Assembly (NCBI RefSeq): GCF_947495845.1
Contig: NZ_CANMAO010000017.1
Location: forward strand, 34,845-98,844
Direction: 5' to 3'
Origin: an uncultured Endozoicomonas sp.
GTDB taxonomy: Bacteria; Pseudomonadota; Gammaproteobacteria; Pseudomonadales; Endozoicomonadaceae
DNA length: 64,000 nucleotides
Part shown: piece by piece, positions 1 through 9,208 of the stretch
Numbering within the stretch: the stretch's first letter is position 1
Layout: each line of letters begins with the position of its first letter
Notes under the pieces: model-generated
What the model was told of the DNA's origin: nothing
Database searches by the model: none
Seen by the model: the letters and a program-made list of their open reading frames with translations, nothing else
Program-made: the position numbers and the translations under genes

Positions 1-3000
1 AATTTGTTTTTTTTCGTCTGAAAGGGATTGTCTAAATTTCTCTATTGGCGGAATGGTATTATTGGTAGCGAGATACTCTCTTTTTCTGCCCTCCAACAAG
101 GTGGGTGACGATGAATGCTCCCGATCATCCTTTGCTAGTTCTTCCGGCAAGTTCTGTAGCTTTTGTATGTCAGGTTCATAATCCTGAAACGGTTCTGTTG
201 TCATGCTGAAATTGCCAACCCCGGAGAGGTCTGCCTTAATCCAGGTGTTTCGGTTGTCCAGGCTGTATTCAACAAAACGGTGAATGCTATTGCCAGCTTG
301 CCGGGCAGGTATGCCCCAGTAGCGAGCCAGGAGCTCAAAGATTATGGATCGGTGCACGCAAGTACCGCTTTTATGTTTAATCAGGTCCAAAAGGGTATTG
401 AGATCATTACCAGTGCTATCGTACTGGTCATCGAAGCTTTTGAGCCAGGTGGCCAGCTTTTGCATTCTTTCAGCCAGATTTTGGGTCTCCCCGATTTTTT
501 TCAGTTCATGGCGACTATCGATTTTATTTCGGGGACTGTTTTTAAACAGCTTCGTTTTAAACAGCTTTGTTTTAAACAGCTTCGTTTTAAACAGCTTCGT
601 TTTAAACAGCTTCGTTTTTAACCTGTTTTGAATATCATTATCCAGTAATTCGATGTCAGGGGATACCTCCGTTACTGGATTTGGCTGTTGTGTGAAGCAG
701 GGTTCTATCCAGAACACTAGTTTCAACGATACTGTCTGTTGCTCAATGGATGGATCAAGGCGAATCAACAACTGGCCAGTTGCTTTGCTGCGGGCGGTTT
801 CCAGTTTGATGTTTGGAGGGCAGCTCAGGCTCAACAGTTTATCGGCAGAACTTAGCCCCGGTAATGGTTGCCAGTTATGAGATACCTTGGCCTCGTAGCT
901 ACTTTTGACCGCGGTCTCTTTTTCCCTGGCAGACTGCGTATTCGCTTTTTTACCTTTCTGAAGGGAGGGGTTGATCGGTGTGACACCGTCCGATACCGGG
1001 CATATTGGTTGGGTGAAAACGGTAGGGAGGCTGAACGTCAGCCTCCAGAGAGTTAATCGATAGTCATGGGTGTCGTAACGGTTAGAATGAAACAACGTTC
1101 TGAAATGGTATTCATTGAATAAAGTGACATCCCCATTTACCGTTTGACCTGTTGTTTGTTCTATCGCCTTGCGGATGTTATCAGTTTTAAAAATGGTGCT
1201 CATGGGGTGAGATGGAGCATCCAATGCATTGCAATTGCCGTAATGTGGAAACATCGGTTTTGTAATAAGGTGGTCACGGGTCAGTAAAGGGTATTTTTCC
1301 GGAAGCACCATAAATTCCGGAAGGCCGCTAAGCTCAACCAGTCGTTGCTCCCGAGTCTGTTGAACCAATGCTGTTTCAGCGCCGGAATGTGTTTTGCCCG
1401 TCAGTTCAGCTGGGTTGGATTGAGTGGTTGGTGTGCGGGCAGTGACTGCCTCCGGCAATTGTCTGGCTTTGTTTATCAGATCCGCCATGGAAAGGTTCAG
1501 CAGCCCCAGCTCCAGGGCGAACCGCCGGGCAAATACCTCTGGCCATTGATGGTTCGGGACTTCTGAAACGCTGTGAACCAGGGTGATCAATTCCGCCATG
1601 CCCGGTAAAATGCTCAGCTCTGCCTGCTGTAGAAGACGGGTCAGTGTGTAAAAGTGTCTGGCCAGCCAGCGATCGTGATGTTTGCCGTTGTCGCAGTGAC
1701 CTGAGTTCAGACCAATACGTTGCCTGGTACGGGTAATAACCCCGGTTATTGCTTCCAGATCCAATGGGTTCAACAGCACCACTCGGGCACAGCTTTTGGA
1801 AAATTGAGTCAGTTCTTCTCGTCCCGGAAAACCGGACGGAGGGTTCACCGTGGCAAATAATTGATATCCCGGTGTTTTGGGGGTGCAGTCAATCAAGCGG
1901 AATAAGCTTTCCAGCTGATCCGGGGGGATGATGTTTAATTCGCTGATCACCATCATTTCGCCCTGACTCATGGCGACTTCGTTTGTTTTCAGAATGGTTT
2001 GCCACTGTCCCGGACTGGCGTTTACATGATGGTAGCGGTTGCTTAGCTGGCTGTTGAGCTTGAGCCACAGAGTCAGCACCCGGTTAATGATCAGATCCTT
2101 GCCCCAGCCTGCTGGCCCTTCAACCACGGTAATGATTTTGCCGCCAGAGCGTGTTATCAAACTCTGCCAGTATTGGCGCACCAGTTTAACAACGGCATCG
2201 GTTTCCAGATCGATATCAGGGTTATTCTTTTTCAGAAGTGTGAGAAAATCGTTAAATTGGACATTGACCGGTGCCAGTATGTCGTCGTCGCAGGGAAACT
2301 GTTGTCGGAAGGTGTCTTTCACTGTAGCCAGAGCCTGCTGGCGTTCTGCCGGTATGGTACTGCCAAGGTATAGCTCGGTTGCTTGTAATGTCAGCGCATG
2401 AATGTGCGCTTCGGTCAGAGTCAGAGAGGGGGTGTTATCCAGCGCTCGTTGTACGGCGAAGGTCATATAACTGAGAATATCCTCAAGGTCGCTACTGCCC
2501 ATGGGATGGTCAGGATTCAAGGCTTGATATTGATTGAACAGAGCAAGAATACAGGCGCAGGCGTATTGGCTTCGCGCCAGGAAAGGGCCATCCAGTCGGG
2601 GGAGCAGTGTGAATTGAGCCTGCATTTGTGCATCTTCCCGGGGGATGGCGACCCGCTGTACCGCTTCCGGAAACAGTGCTGCCAGAGAGGGGCTATTGAT
2701 ATGGTCGAGATCGCAGATCATGACCACTTTATGCTTTTCGGTCAGGGGAATAGACTCGCCCCCAAAGCACAACCGGGGTGGGTGTTGTTGTAGCCCGCTG
2801 AGGGGTTCCAGTATTTCTGCCGGTGCGCGATCCACGCCATGGAGAATCAGCAGGGGCGGGTTGTTGTCTTTGGCCCATGCCAGCACAGGGCCGTCGATGC
2901 TGTGGCTCGACTGGCAGTTGTTATCGAACGCCTGCTGGGTAAACAAGTGCTCTGGGGAGTTTTGGTGATCCTGATAAACTTCCTTGTACGAGTAATGATC

Positions 3001-5841
3001 GATTATGTGTCGAAAGTTTTTGGGGCAATATCGGTAACTTTCGAATAGTGCACTTAGTTCATTTTTATGAAGACGGCCTGAAGTTGGCAGCCCAAGAAGA
3101 ATGATGGGTTCAGATGAAAGGCGGGCGCACAATGTGTGCAAAGCGCTATAAAGCTGAAAATAACTAATGGTTACCTGACCAAGCAACGCGTGTGCGGCTA
3201 TCCTGGTGTTTTGCGCTAATATTTGTTTTCTTTCAGGAGCGTTACCAGCAAGATTAATAGCCTCATTCATTTTCTGTTCAAAAGTGGATATCACATCCGT
3301 ATAATTTACATCGGCGTTATCACATAGTTGGTTTGCTGCGAACATTGTACTGGCGTATTTCAACAGAGCAAAAAAATCAAATAAGGAGACATTGCGGATG
3401 GATGTAGAATAAAGTGAAAAATATGGCTCCATGATCTTTCCGATCAAACCCCTGTAGTAGGGTAGGTTTTCAGTTTCCTTTATATTGATGCTCAGCCTTC
3501 CGGCCAGAGCTTCAGTCTGTTGTTTTGATTTAGCAGTCCCCGTCAGGTATTTTGCCAAATCAGTTAAAGCCTCATTGGAGGGGGCTGAGAAACTATGAGG
3601 CAGAGTGTGGATATTTTGTAAGCTTGGGGCTGACGCCCTGAATGTATTCTCTAACAAAGTACGATCAGTTGCCTGATGGCGCTTTAACCATAAAGAAAAG
3701 CTAAACTTGTCAGCAGCGGGTTTTGTGAATTCATATGCGAGCTCATTTTGATCAGTTGTTTCTATAGGTTCGAACCAGTCTATTGCGTTGGTACATTGTG
3801 CGCTCTTTAATTGCGCAGATATGTAACCGTATAGGTTCTCATCGCCAATGCAGCTTGAATGGAGCAAACTCATTAAGTGTGATCTTACTGGAAGAGTGTA
3901 AGCAACGGCGGGATTATTGGACGTGTTCAATGGTCTGTCAATAACAGCATCAAAGCAACAACATGCATGCACCAATCGTTCAAATGATATGTTCCAATCT
4001 GGGTGTTTGTCTGACTTCCCGGTAATCTCTTTCAGATAGCCACGCAGTAGGAACAAGGTAGAAAACAAATCAGGCTCCTTCTGAATTCGGGAATGGGCTT
4101 CCTTATCCGATGCTAAACGAGTTGTTTCCTGCTCGAACGCTTGAGCAATCTCCGGGAAGCCTGCGATAATCTCTTTGGCTGTTTTATCGTGATTGCCCGG
4201 TTGATCCCAGAACTCGAATACCCGGGTGTAGGCCTCAGAGGCGGTGGGTTTATTCGATGAGCCAGGGCGAACCTGATTGACAAACAATGTGACGGACGCA
4301 CTGGGAAGTATCACTTTTTTGCCATTAATGAGTAAAAATGCGGGTGAATCATTTAATGTTGACCAGTGTGCAATCGCCTGCGGGTTATCACTGGAGGCAT
4401 GAATATGAACATGCTTTTCCGCTTTAATGGCCTGCAGAAGTGAGCTCTGTTTTACGATGAACCGTTGCGCTTTGGTATTCTCTATTTCGATCTGTTCAAA
4501 TAGCCCGTCACGGTTGTCCGCTTCGGTGAACTGGTAAGAGAAATCGGCGGTTGATGGATCGGGCTTGTTATCATCGTTACGATAGATGATCTTTAGCCCG
4601 GACTCTGGTTGCGATGATGAGTCAGGTGCTGCTTCTACCAAGACAGGTCGATGATTCTCCGGTATTTTGGACAGCAGATCCAACACCCGATGCCATTGTT
4701 GCAGCGACAGACTTTCTGTAATGCACAGTTGCTCACTGTGTTTGCAGAGCTCGGCGAGGGGGTTAATGCTTTGTATATGTCCATAGTCGTTTATATGACC
4801 CTGTGTAGTCAGGAATTCTATCGTTTGCCGGTTTAACGACACGTGACTTGTTTCTGAATCGTAGTTGGCGAAACGGTGTTTCGCTTTATCCTGAGTCAAT
4901 AGCGCCTCGGAATAGTCGCTTCTATAGAGCTTTATCTCAGGGCTCACCGAATACCACTGGCCGTCTGCTGCCTCGTAACCGCCCTCTCGAAGCACTTCGC
5001 TCAGGGCAGACTTGAACTGGGTGTTTTGCCATGGGGCATCTTGAAAAAGAAGCGTTTCGCCGGGTTGCAGGGTGAATAACAACCCTGGCAGGTAATGAAA
5101 CTGATGATTGTTATCGGACTGGTATTCACCGAACAATACTCTTTCCCAGGATTTTTCATCGCCATAAAAAGAGAGTGTTTTCATAGAGGCTGTATTATCA
5201 GCCATTGAAGGCAAGGGCTTTATGGCATTTAGCAGCAGGGTCTGGTTGTCGGTTGTATTGTGGCCGGCGTAATCCTGTGGTGAGCCTAGAGGAAAACCCA
5301 CCTTGATTCGGCGCCATGAATCAGGTCCCAGGAGTTGAGCGGTGTTGCTGTTGTTAAGGATGACCAGATTGACGTGATGACTGATGGGGTGGCCATTCAA
5401 TTTTGCCGGGGTTTCAAGCAAATCGTTAAAACGGGCGATTTCTCCGGCTCCAGGCTCCATGGAAGTAAAATCGATAATCAGGGTGATCGGCGTTTGCCGG
5501 AAGAGTCGCTCAGAATGTTTATCCAGGTCATCCGGAGAGCCTATATAAAATACCTGTTTGCCATGCTTGCCATTGCCTGCCCCTTGGGTGCGATGCCACT
5601 CCCGGAATGACTGGATAATACTCTGGCGGTCTGAGTCATTTTCAATGTTGTAATACCTGCGAACCGCTTTATCAGAAGGGATATGAGCCATTTTTCTTTC
5701 TGATAATGGGGGATGCTGCGGCAATGGCGTAAGAGCGCGTGGAAGATAAGGCTTTGTGTTTTCGGCATCAGATTTGGTTTTTGAATCAGCACCGAAAAGC
5801 TCTGGTGGTTGGCTTGATGACAGGCTAACCGATAATGGCAT
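1..5841 (-). CDS. Giant AAA+ / transglutaminase-like protein, C-terminus beyond window
   Basis: I read this frame line by line: it is open from an ATG at 5841 to base 1 (1947 codons, no stop), so the gene is truncated by the window edge. GGAGG lies 5 nt before the ATG, and an in-frame stop at 5872-5874 rules out a longer start. Residues 1-900 are unrecognised. Residues 908-1067 look like a degenerate AAA module of the dynein/midasin type, with a P-loop-like GLPTSGR at 917-923, LLILHGVDRAP near 998, and a VMICDLDHINSPSLAALF stretch. A second AAA module follows, with Walker A EGPAGWGKD (1241-1249, Asp where Ser/Thr is usual), a Walker-B-like MMVISELN (1296-1303) and FATVNPP (1329-1335). Near the left edge is a transglutaminase-like core: GTCVHRS with Cys1828, GIPAR, His1854 and Asp1871, the papain-fold triad. 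A KTKLF pentarepeat links the two halves. Function is unknown; ATP-driven remodelling coupled to a thiol enzyme is inference. Confidence 0.85.
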   Translation of the reverse strand, partial: MPLSVSLSSSQPPELFGADSKTKSDAENTKPYLPRALTPLPQHPPLSERKMAHIPSDKAVRRYYNIENDSDRQSIIQSFREWHRTQGAGNGKHGKQVFYIGSPDDLDKHSERLFRQTPITLIIDFTSMEPGAGEIARFNDLLETPAKLNGHPISHHVNLVILNNSNTAQLLGPDSWRRIKVGFPLGSPQDYAGHNTTDNQTLLLNAIKPLPSMADNTASMKTLSFYGDEKSWERVLFGEYQSDNNHQFHYLPGLLFTLQPGETLLFQDAPWQNTQFKSALSEVLREGGYEAADGQWYSVSPEIKLYRSDYSEALLTQDKAKHRFANYDSETSHVSLNRQTIEFLTTQGHINDYGHIQSINPLAELCKHSEQLCITESLSLQQWHRVLDLLSKIPENHRPVLVEAAPDSSSQPESGLKIIYRNDDNKPDPSTADFSYQFTEADNRDGLFEQIEIENTKAQRFIVKQSSLLQAIKAEKHVHIHASSDNPQAIAHWSTLNDSPAFLLINGKKVILPSASVTLFVNQVRPGSSNKPTASEAYTRVFEFWDQPGNHDKTAKEIIAGFPEIAQAFEQETTRLASDKEAHSRIQKEPDLFSTLFLLRGYLKEITGKSDKHPDWNISFERLVHACCCFDAVIDRPLNTSNNPAVAYTLPVRSHLMSLLHSSCIGDENLYGYISAQLKSAQCTNAIDWFEPIETTDQNELAYEFTKPAADKFSFSLWLKRHQATDRTLLENTFRASAPSLQNIHTLPHSFSAPSNEALTDLAKYLTGTAKSKQQTEALAGRLSINIKETENLPYYRGLIGKIMEPYFSLYSTSIRNVSLFDFFALLKYASTMFAANQLCDNADVNYTDVISTFEQKMNEAINLAGNAPERKQILAQNTRIAAHALLGQVTISYFQLYSALHTLCARLSSEPIILLGLPTSGRLHKNELSALFESYRYCPKNFRHIIDHYSYKEVYQDHQNSPEHLFTQQAFDNNCQSSHSIDGPVLAWAKDNNPPLLILHGVDRAPAEILEPLSGLQQHPPRLCFGGESIPLTEKHKVVMICDLDHINSPSLAALFPEAVQRVAIPREDAQMQAQFTLLPRLDGPFLARSQYACACILALFNQYQALNPDHPMGSSDLEDILSYMTFAVQRALDNTPSLTLTEAHIHALTLQATELYLGSTIPAERQQALATVKDTFRQQFPCDDDILAPVNVQFNDFLTLLKKNNPDIDLETDAVVKLVRQYWQSLITRSGGKIITVVEGPAGWGKDLIINRVLTLWLKLNSQLSNRYHHVNASPGQWQTILKTNEVAMSQGEMMVISELNIIPPDQLESLFRLIDCTPKTPGYQLFATVNPPSGFPGREELTQFSKSCARVVLLNPLDLEAITGVITRTRQRIGLNSGHCDNGKHHDRWLARHFYTLTRLLQQAELSILPGMAELITLVHSVSEVPNHQWPEVFARRFALELGLLNLSMADLINKARQLPEAVTARTPTTQSNPAELTGKTHSGAETALVQQTREQRLVELSGLPEFMVLPEKYPLLTRDHLITKPMFPHYGNCNALDAPSHPMSTIFKTDNIRKAIEQTTGQTVNGDVTLFNEYHFRTLFHSNRYDTHDYRLTLWRLTFSLPTVFTQPICPVSDGVTPINPSLQKGKKANTQSAREKETAVKSSYEAKVSHNWQPLPGLSSADKLLSLSCPPNIKLETARSKATGQLLIRLDPSIEQQTVSLKLVFWIEPCFTQQPNPVTEVSPDIELLDNDIQNRLKTKLFKTKLFKTKLFKTKLFKTKLFKNSPRNKIDSRHELKKIGETQNLAERMQKLATWLKSFDDQYDSTGNDLNTLLDLIKHKSGTCVHRSIIFELLARYWGIPARQAGNSIHRFVEYSLDNRNTWIKADLSGVGNFSMTTEPFQDYEPDIQKLQNLPEELAKDDREHSSSPTLLEGRKREYLATNNTIPPIEKFRQSLSDEKKQI
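541..615 (-). repeat. 15-bp tandem repeat, five copies, in frame
   Basis: Five copies of TTTAAACAGCTTCGT (one with a single change) encode KTKLF repeated inside the giant protein, just upstream of its transglutaminase-like core. The 15-bp unit keeps the frame, so copy-number change would only alter linker length. Confidence 0.95.
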
Positions 5842-6066
5842 CCTTTCCTCCGGGAGAGCTTTTCTGGATGGTTATGAATAAATAATCGGAAGGTTAGAGC
5901 CATGCGATGTATAAAAGTTCCACGATGGTTCTGTTTTTAGAAGCAGTGATTCGGTGGGATTGTTTTGTGCGGCCTGCTGTTGTATAAGCTAGCTTGTATA
6001 AAATTGTACTATGGTTCCTTATTTGCCGTTTATACGACTACTAACAAAAACAATTAAGAGTATCTG

Positions 6067-8412
6067 ATGATTTCAAGTATCAAGAAACTACTGGCTGTAT
6101 TGGTGCTGGTGCTTATCACGGCTGTGGTGTGGATAACCCAGTTTCAATATCAGACGCAGCGTGACGGTGACGTTAGCCTGGATGGTCTGGTGGACAGTAT
6201 TACTGTTCAATATAACGAGTTTGGTGTGCCCAGGATTGAGGCCAAATCAGAAGCCGATCTTTACTTTGCTCTTGGCTATGTGCATGCACAGGATCGCCTG
6301 TTTCAGATGGAATTGATGCGTCGCCTGGCTCAGGGACAACTGGCGGAAATGTTTGGTGAGAAACTGGTAGACACCGATCGTTTATTTCGCACGGTTGGCA
6401 TTCATCGTCATGCCAAACAATATGTGGCAGATATTGATAAATCGTCGAACAGCTGGCGGGCGCTTGAGCAATACATCGCTGGAGTTAATGCTTTTCAGGA
6501 TCAGGGGAACCTCCCGGTAGAGTTTGATGTGTTGGGCCTAACACCAAGGCCGTTCAAGCCTGAAGATTCAATCAGTGTTTCTGGATACCTTGCTTACAGT
6601 TTTGCCGTGGGTTTCAGGACTGAACCGGTGATGACGTTTATCGCTGATCAGCTGGGCGAAGAGTATCTGGCTATTTTTGATCTGGATATGCCTGCGGGTT
6701 CTGCCAATCATCCATTGGACAGTGCAACCTATGAATCTTTAGCAAAGTTGGGTAATGCCTCTATTCTCGATCAGGAACTTGGTCAGCTGGAAGGCAGTAA
6801 TGCCTGGGCGATCAGTGGTTCTCAAACAAAAAATGGTAAACCTATTCTGGCCAGTGATCCTCATATTTCATTCTCAGCGCCGGGTGTTTGGTACGAAGCG
6901 CATCTGGTTTCTGGAGATTATGAATTTTATGGCTTCCATCAAGCGTTGGTGCCGGTGGCCTTGATGGGGCATAACCGTCGTTTTGGTTGGGGCGTTACCA
7001 TGTTCCAGAACGACGATATGGATTTCTATCTTGAGCAGGTAAATCCGCAGAATGTGAATCAGGTTAAGCGTGAAGAAGGTTATGAAGATCTAACGCTGAT
7101 TAACGAGACGATTCAGGTAAAAGACAGTAGCCCAGTAGATATTACCGTGAGAACCAGCTCTATCGGTCCTATTATCAATGATGTCTACAAAGGATTTGAT
7201 AATGCTCAACCGGTTTCTCTTTGGTGGGCTTTTTTGAAAACACCGAATCCATTGATGAATGCTTTTTATGAGTTAAGCCGAGCGGAGTCTGTGGACGCCT
7301 TTGGTGAAGCGCTGAAACAGGTGCATGCACCGGGCCTTAACTTTATGTATGCGGATACGGATGACAATATTGCCTGGTGGTCAGCAGGATTGGTTCCTGT
7401 CAGACCGGATCATGTGGCGCCCTGGAAAATTATGGATGGCTCTTCTAATCAGGATTTACCCACAGGCTTTTATGATTTCAGCTATAACCCGCACAAATTA
7501 AACCCACCAGAAGGTTTTATTGTGTCGGCGAATCAGCGCCCTGACGCTTATGAAGGTGTTATGATGCCGGGTTATTACAACCTTCCTGCCCGGGCAGAAT
7601 TGCTGATTGATGATATTGCTGGCCAAGGGGTTACCAACCTTGAAAATGAAAAAAATAATCAGCTGAATATTCGCAGTGAGTACGCGGCGGATGCTCTGTC
7701 GATCATGCTTGCTGAATTGGATCCGGCGCAAAAGCAGCGATTATCTCCGGAATTATTAGAAGCATTGAATGCTTGGCAAGGCGCGTTTACTTTGGATTCT
7801 GTGGCGGCAACGCTCTTTACTGAGTGGCAGTTTGCCCTGTTTGAGCAGACCTTTGCTGATGAATTGGGCGAAGAGTTGTTTAAGCTCTTTGTTCGTACCC
7901 GTCGTTCAGATCATGGCTTTTATCAGTTAATTGGTTTATCAGAGAATTCATGGTGGAGTAATCAGGGTAAGGCTCAATCCCGTAAAGAGGTTGTTAACCA
8001 GGCGTTTGATATTGCTATGAATCGGTTAACTGAAAATCTGGGTGGAGACAGTTCGGGTTGGCAGTGGAGCGAAGTTCACTTGTTTGAGCAGAAACACCCG
8101 CTGGGTTCCGTTCAGCCATTGAATCACTTGTTTAATCTTGGTCCTGTTGCCGTGGATGGTTCCCATGCGGTGCCTAACAACCTGTCGCAGAAATTAAGTA
8201 CCGGAATGCAATGGGTGACTTCCGGGCCTTCAACCCGCCGCTTATTGGATTTCAGTGCGCCACAAAAATCACTGAGTATTTTGCCCGGTGGGCAGAGCGG
8301 TAACCCGTTCGACCATCATTATGATGATCAGGCTGCAACCTATGTGAGTGGTGAGTACCGCAAGGTGGATTTGGATGCTGAGGCGGCTTCAGTGTTGATA
8401 CTGAAACCGTAA
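6067..8412 (+). CDS. Penicillin acylase family protein (Ntn hydrolase)
   Basis: A 781-aa protein of the penicillin G acylase / acyl-homoserine-lactone acylase family, which cleaves amide bonds of acylated substrates after autocatalytic splitting of a precursor. Residues 8-25 form a hydrophobic signal or anchor segment. The autocleavage site is visible as EGSNAW, making Ser244 the likely new N-terminal nucleophile of the beta chain. ASDPHIS shortly after and the GWG and FYLEQ segments are typical of the family. Length agrees with family members of about 750-850 aa. The product is predicted periplasmic. Substrate (beta-lactam, quorum signal or other N-acyl amide) cannot be decided from sequence. 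It stands alone, divergent from the giant gene; its downstream terminator appears split by the island starting at 8446. Confidence 0.9.
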   Translation: MISSIKKLLAVLVLVLITAVVWITQFQYQTQRDGDVSLDGLVDSITVQYNEFGVPRIEAKSEADLYFALGYVHAQDRLFQMELMRRLAQGQLAEMFGEKLVDTDRLFRTVGIHRHAKQYVADIDKSSNSWRALEQYIAGVNAFQDQGNLPVEFDVLGLTPRPFKPEDSISVSGYLAYSFAVGFRTEPVMTFIADQLGEEYLAIFDLDMPAGSANHPLDSATYESLAKLGNASILDQELGQLEGSNAWAISGSQTKNGKPILASDPHISFSAPGVWYEAHLVSGDYEFYGFHQALVPVALMGHNRRFGWGVTMFQNDDMDFYLEQVNPQNVNQVKREEGYEDLTLINETIQVKDSSPVDITVRTSSIGPIINDVYKGFDNAQPVSLWWAFLKTPNPLMNAFYELSRAESVDAFGEALKQVHAPGLNFMYADTDDNIAWWSAGLVPVRPDHVAPWKIMDGSSNQDLPTGFYDFSYNPHKLNPPEGFIVSANQRPDAYEGVMMPGYYNLPARAELLIDDIAGQGVTNLENEKNNQLNIRSEYAADALSIMLAELDPAQKQRLSPELLEALNAWQGAFTLDSVAATLFTEWQFALFEQTFADELGEELFKLFVRTRRSDHGFYQLIGLSENSWWSNQGKAQSRKEVVNQAFDIAMNRLTENLGGDSSGWQWSEVHLFEQKHPLGSVQPLNHLFNLGPVAVDGSHAVPNNLSQKLSTGMQWVTSGPSTRRLLDFSAPQKSLSILPGGQSGNPFDHHYDDQAATYVSGEYRKVDLDAEAASVLILKP

Positions 8413-8445
8413 GGCGATGGATGAATAAAAAGCGGAGGCAGAGAG

Positions 8446-8467
8446 CCCAATGGCACTGACTTAAGCT
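8446..8467 (+). repeat. Left terminal inverted repeat of island
   Basis: A 22-bp sequence starting CCCAATGGCACTGACTTAAG, perfect inverse of 14748-14769. The transposase remnant stop codon (8467-8469) abuts it. Confidence 0.9.
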
Positions 8468-9112
8468 CACTTCCCTTGGTATCTCTTGAGTCTGCGTGCC
8501 TGTGATCTGGGGTGTTGTAGCTTTTTGTGCGGTTTCGGACGTTTCTTAACCACTCTCGGCTCCGACCTCCCTGATCGATTGCCAACAATATGCTGGCCTA
8601 TGATTTCCAGCATATTGATTACTTTCGTTTCCAGACTCTCGCCCATTGCCCCCAATAGCATCTGAAGGAATGATACCAGCGTGTCCTGTGCTGCTTTGAA
8701 GCTGATCTCTCGTGGATCTTTATCAACATGCTTCGCTGCGCGCCCCATCAAGGATCGTATCAGGTTGTATACCAGAAAGTTGATGGGTATTTCTTTTCTC
8801 ACCATGGCCGGACTTTTGCAGCGCAGCATATCCATTTTCATGATTGTTTTGATGACATTTATATCTGTCTCAACATGCCAGCGCTTCAGATACAGTACGA
8901 TAATTTCTGTACGGGGGTATTTTTCAACGTCCAAAAGGTGCAAGCTCTTCGGGGATCTGCGCATAAAGTTCACTACTCATCCAGCTGGGGCGAACTGGCC
9001 GTGTCAGTTTAAATAAACCATCTTTGCTGCCCAGCTTTTTATCACATTTGCGAAAATCAATAAGGCGGGAGCCGTTTTTCTCGAACGCGAGATCAGCCCT
9101 GGCCTGCAGGGG
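8467..9112 (-). pseudogene. IS4-type transposase remnant
   Basis: The C-terminal frame (8467-8973) contains YLKRWHVETDINVIK and MLRCKSPAMVRKEI, the glutamate-bearing helix region of IS4-family DDE transposases, with a basic tail. A second frame further upstream (to about 9112) contains RLIDFRKCDKKLGSKDG and SWMSSELYAQIPEEL, which precede that region in intact proteins. The two pieces are in different frames and the segment between PEEL and LLDVEKYP is shorter than in the family, so there is a frameshift or internal deletion near 8940. The N-terminal half, with the first catalytic residues, is missing. Non-functional. Confidence 0.85.
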
Positions 9113-9148
9113 GGGGAACTTTCTAAGCAAAAAACAAACTAAGTAAAA

Positions 9149-9200
9149 GGAGTAAGGAGTAAGGAGTAAGGAGTAAGGAGTAAGGAGTAAGGAGTAAGGA
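9149..9200 (+). repeat. 7-bp GGAGTAA tandem repeat upstream of ankyrin gene
   Basis: Seven full copies of GGAGTAA plus a partial copy end 8 nt before the ATG at 9209. Each unit contains AAGGAG when joined to its neighbour, so the array is a row of Shine-Dalgarno-like sequences; the last AAGGA (9196-9200) is well placed to serve the ankyrin gene. Confidence 0.95.
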
Positions 9201-9208
9201 ATAGAATA

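Noticed and set aside
163..3048. Series of plus-strand open frames of 60-150 codons
   Set aside because: They are shadows of the long minus-strand frame, which has coherent domains and no stops; their translations are low-quality or repeat artefacts.
5964..6002. Promoter for the acylase gene (TTGTGC or TTGTAT with TATAAA)
   Set aside because: Spacing between the candidate boxes is 11-12 bp, too short for sigma-70.
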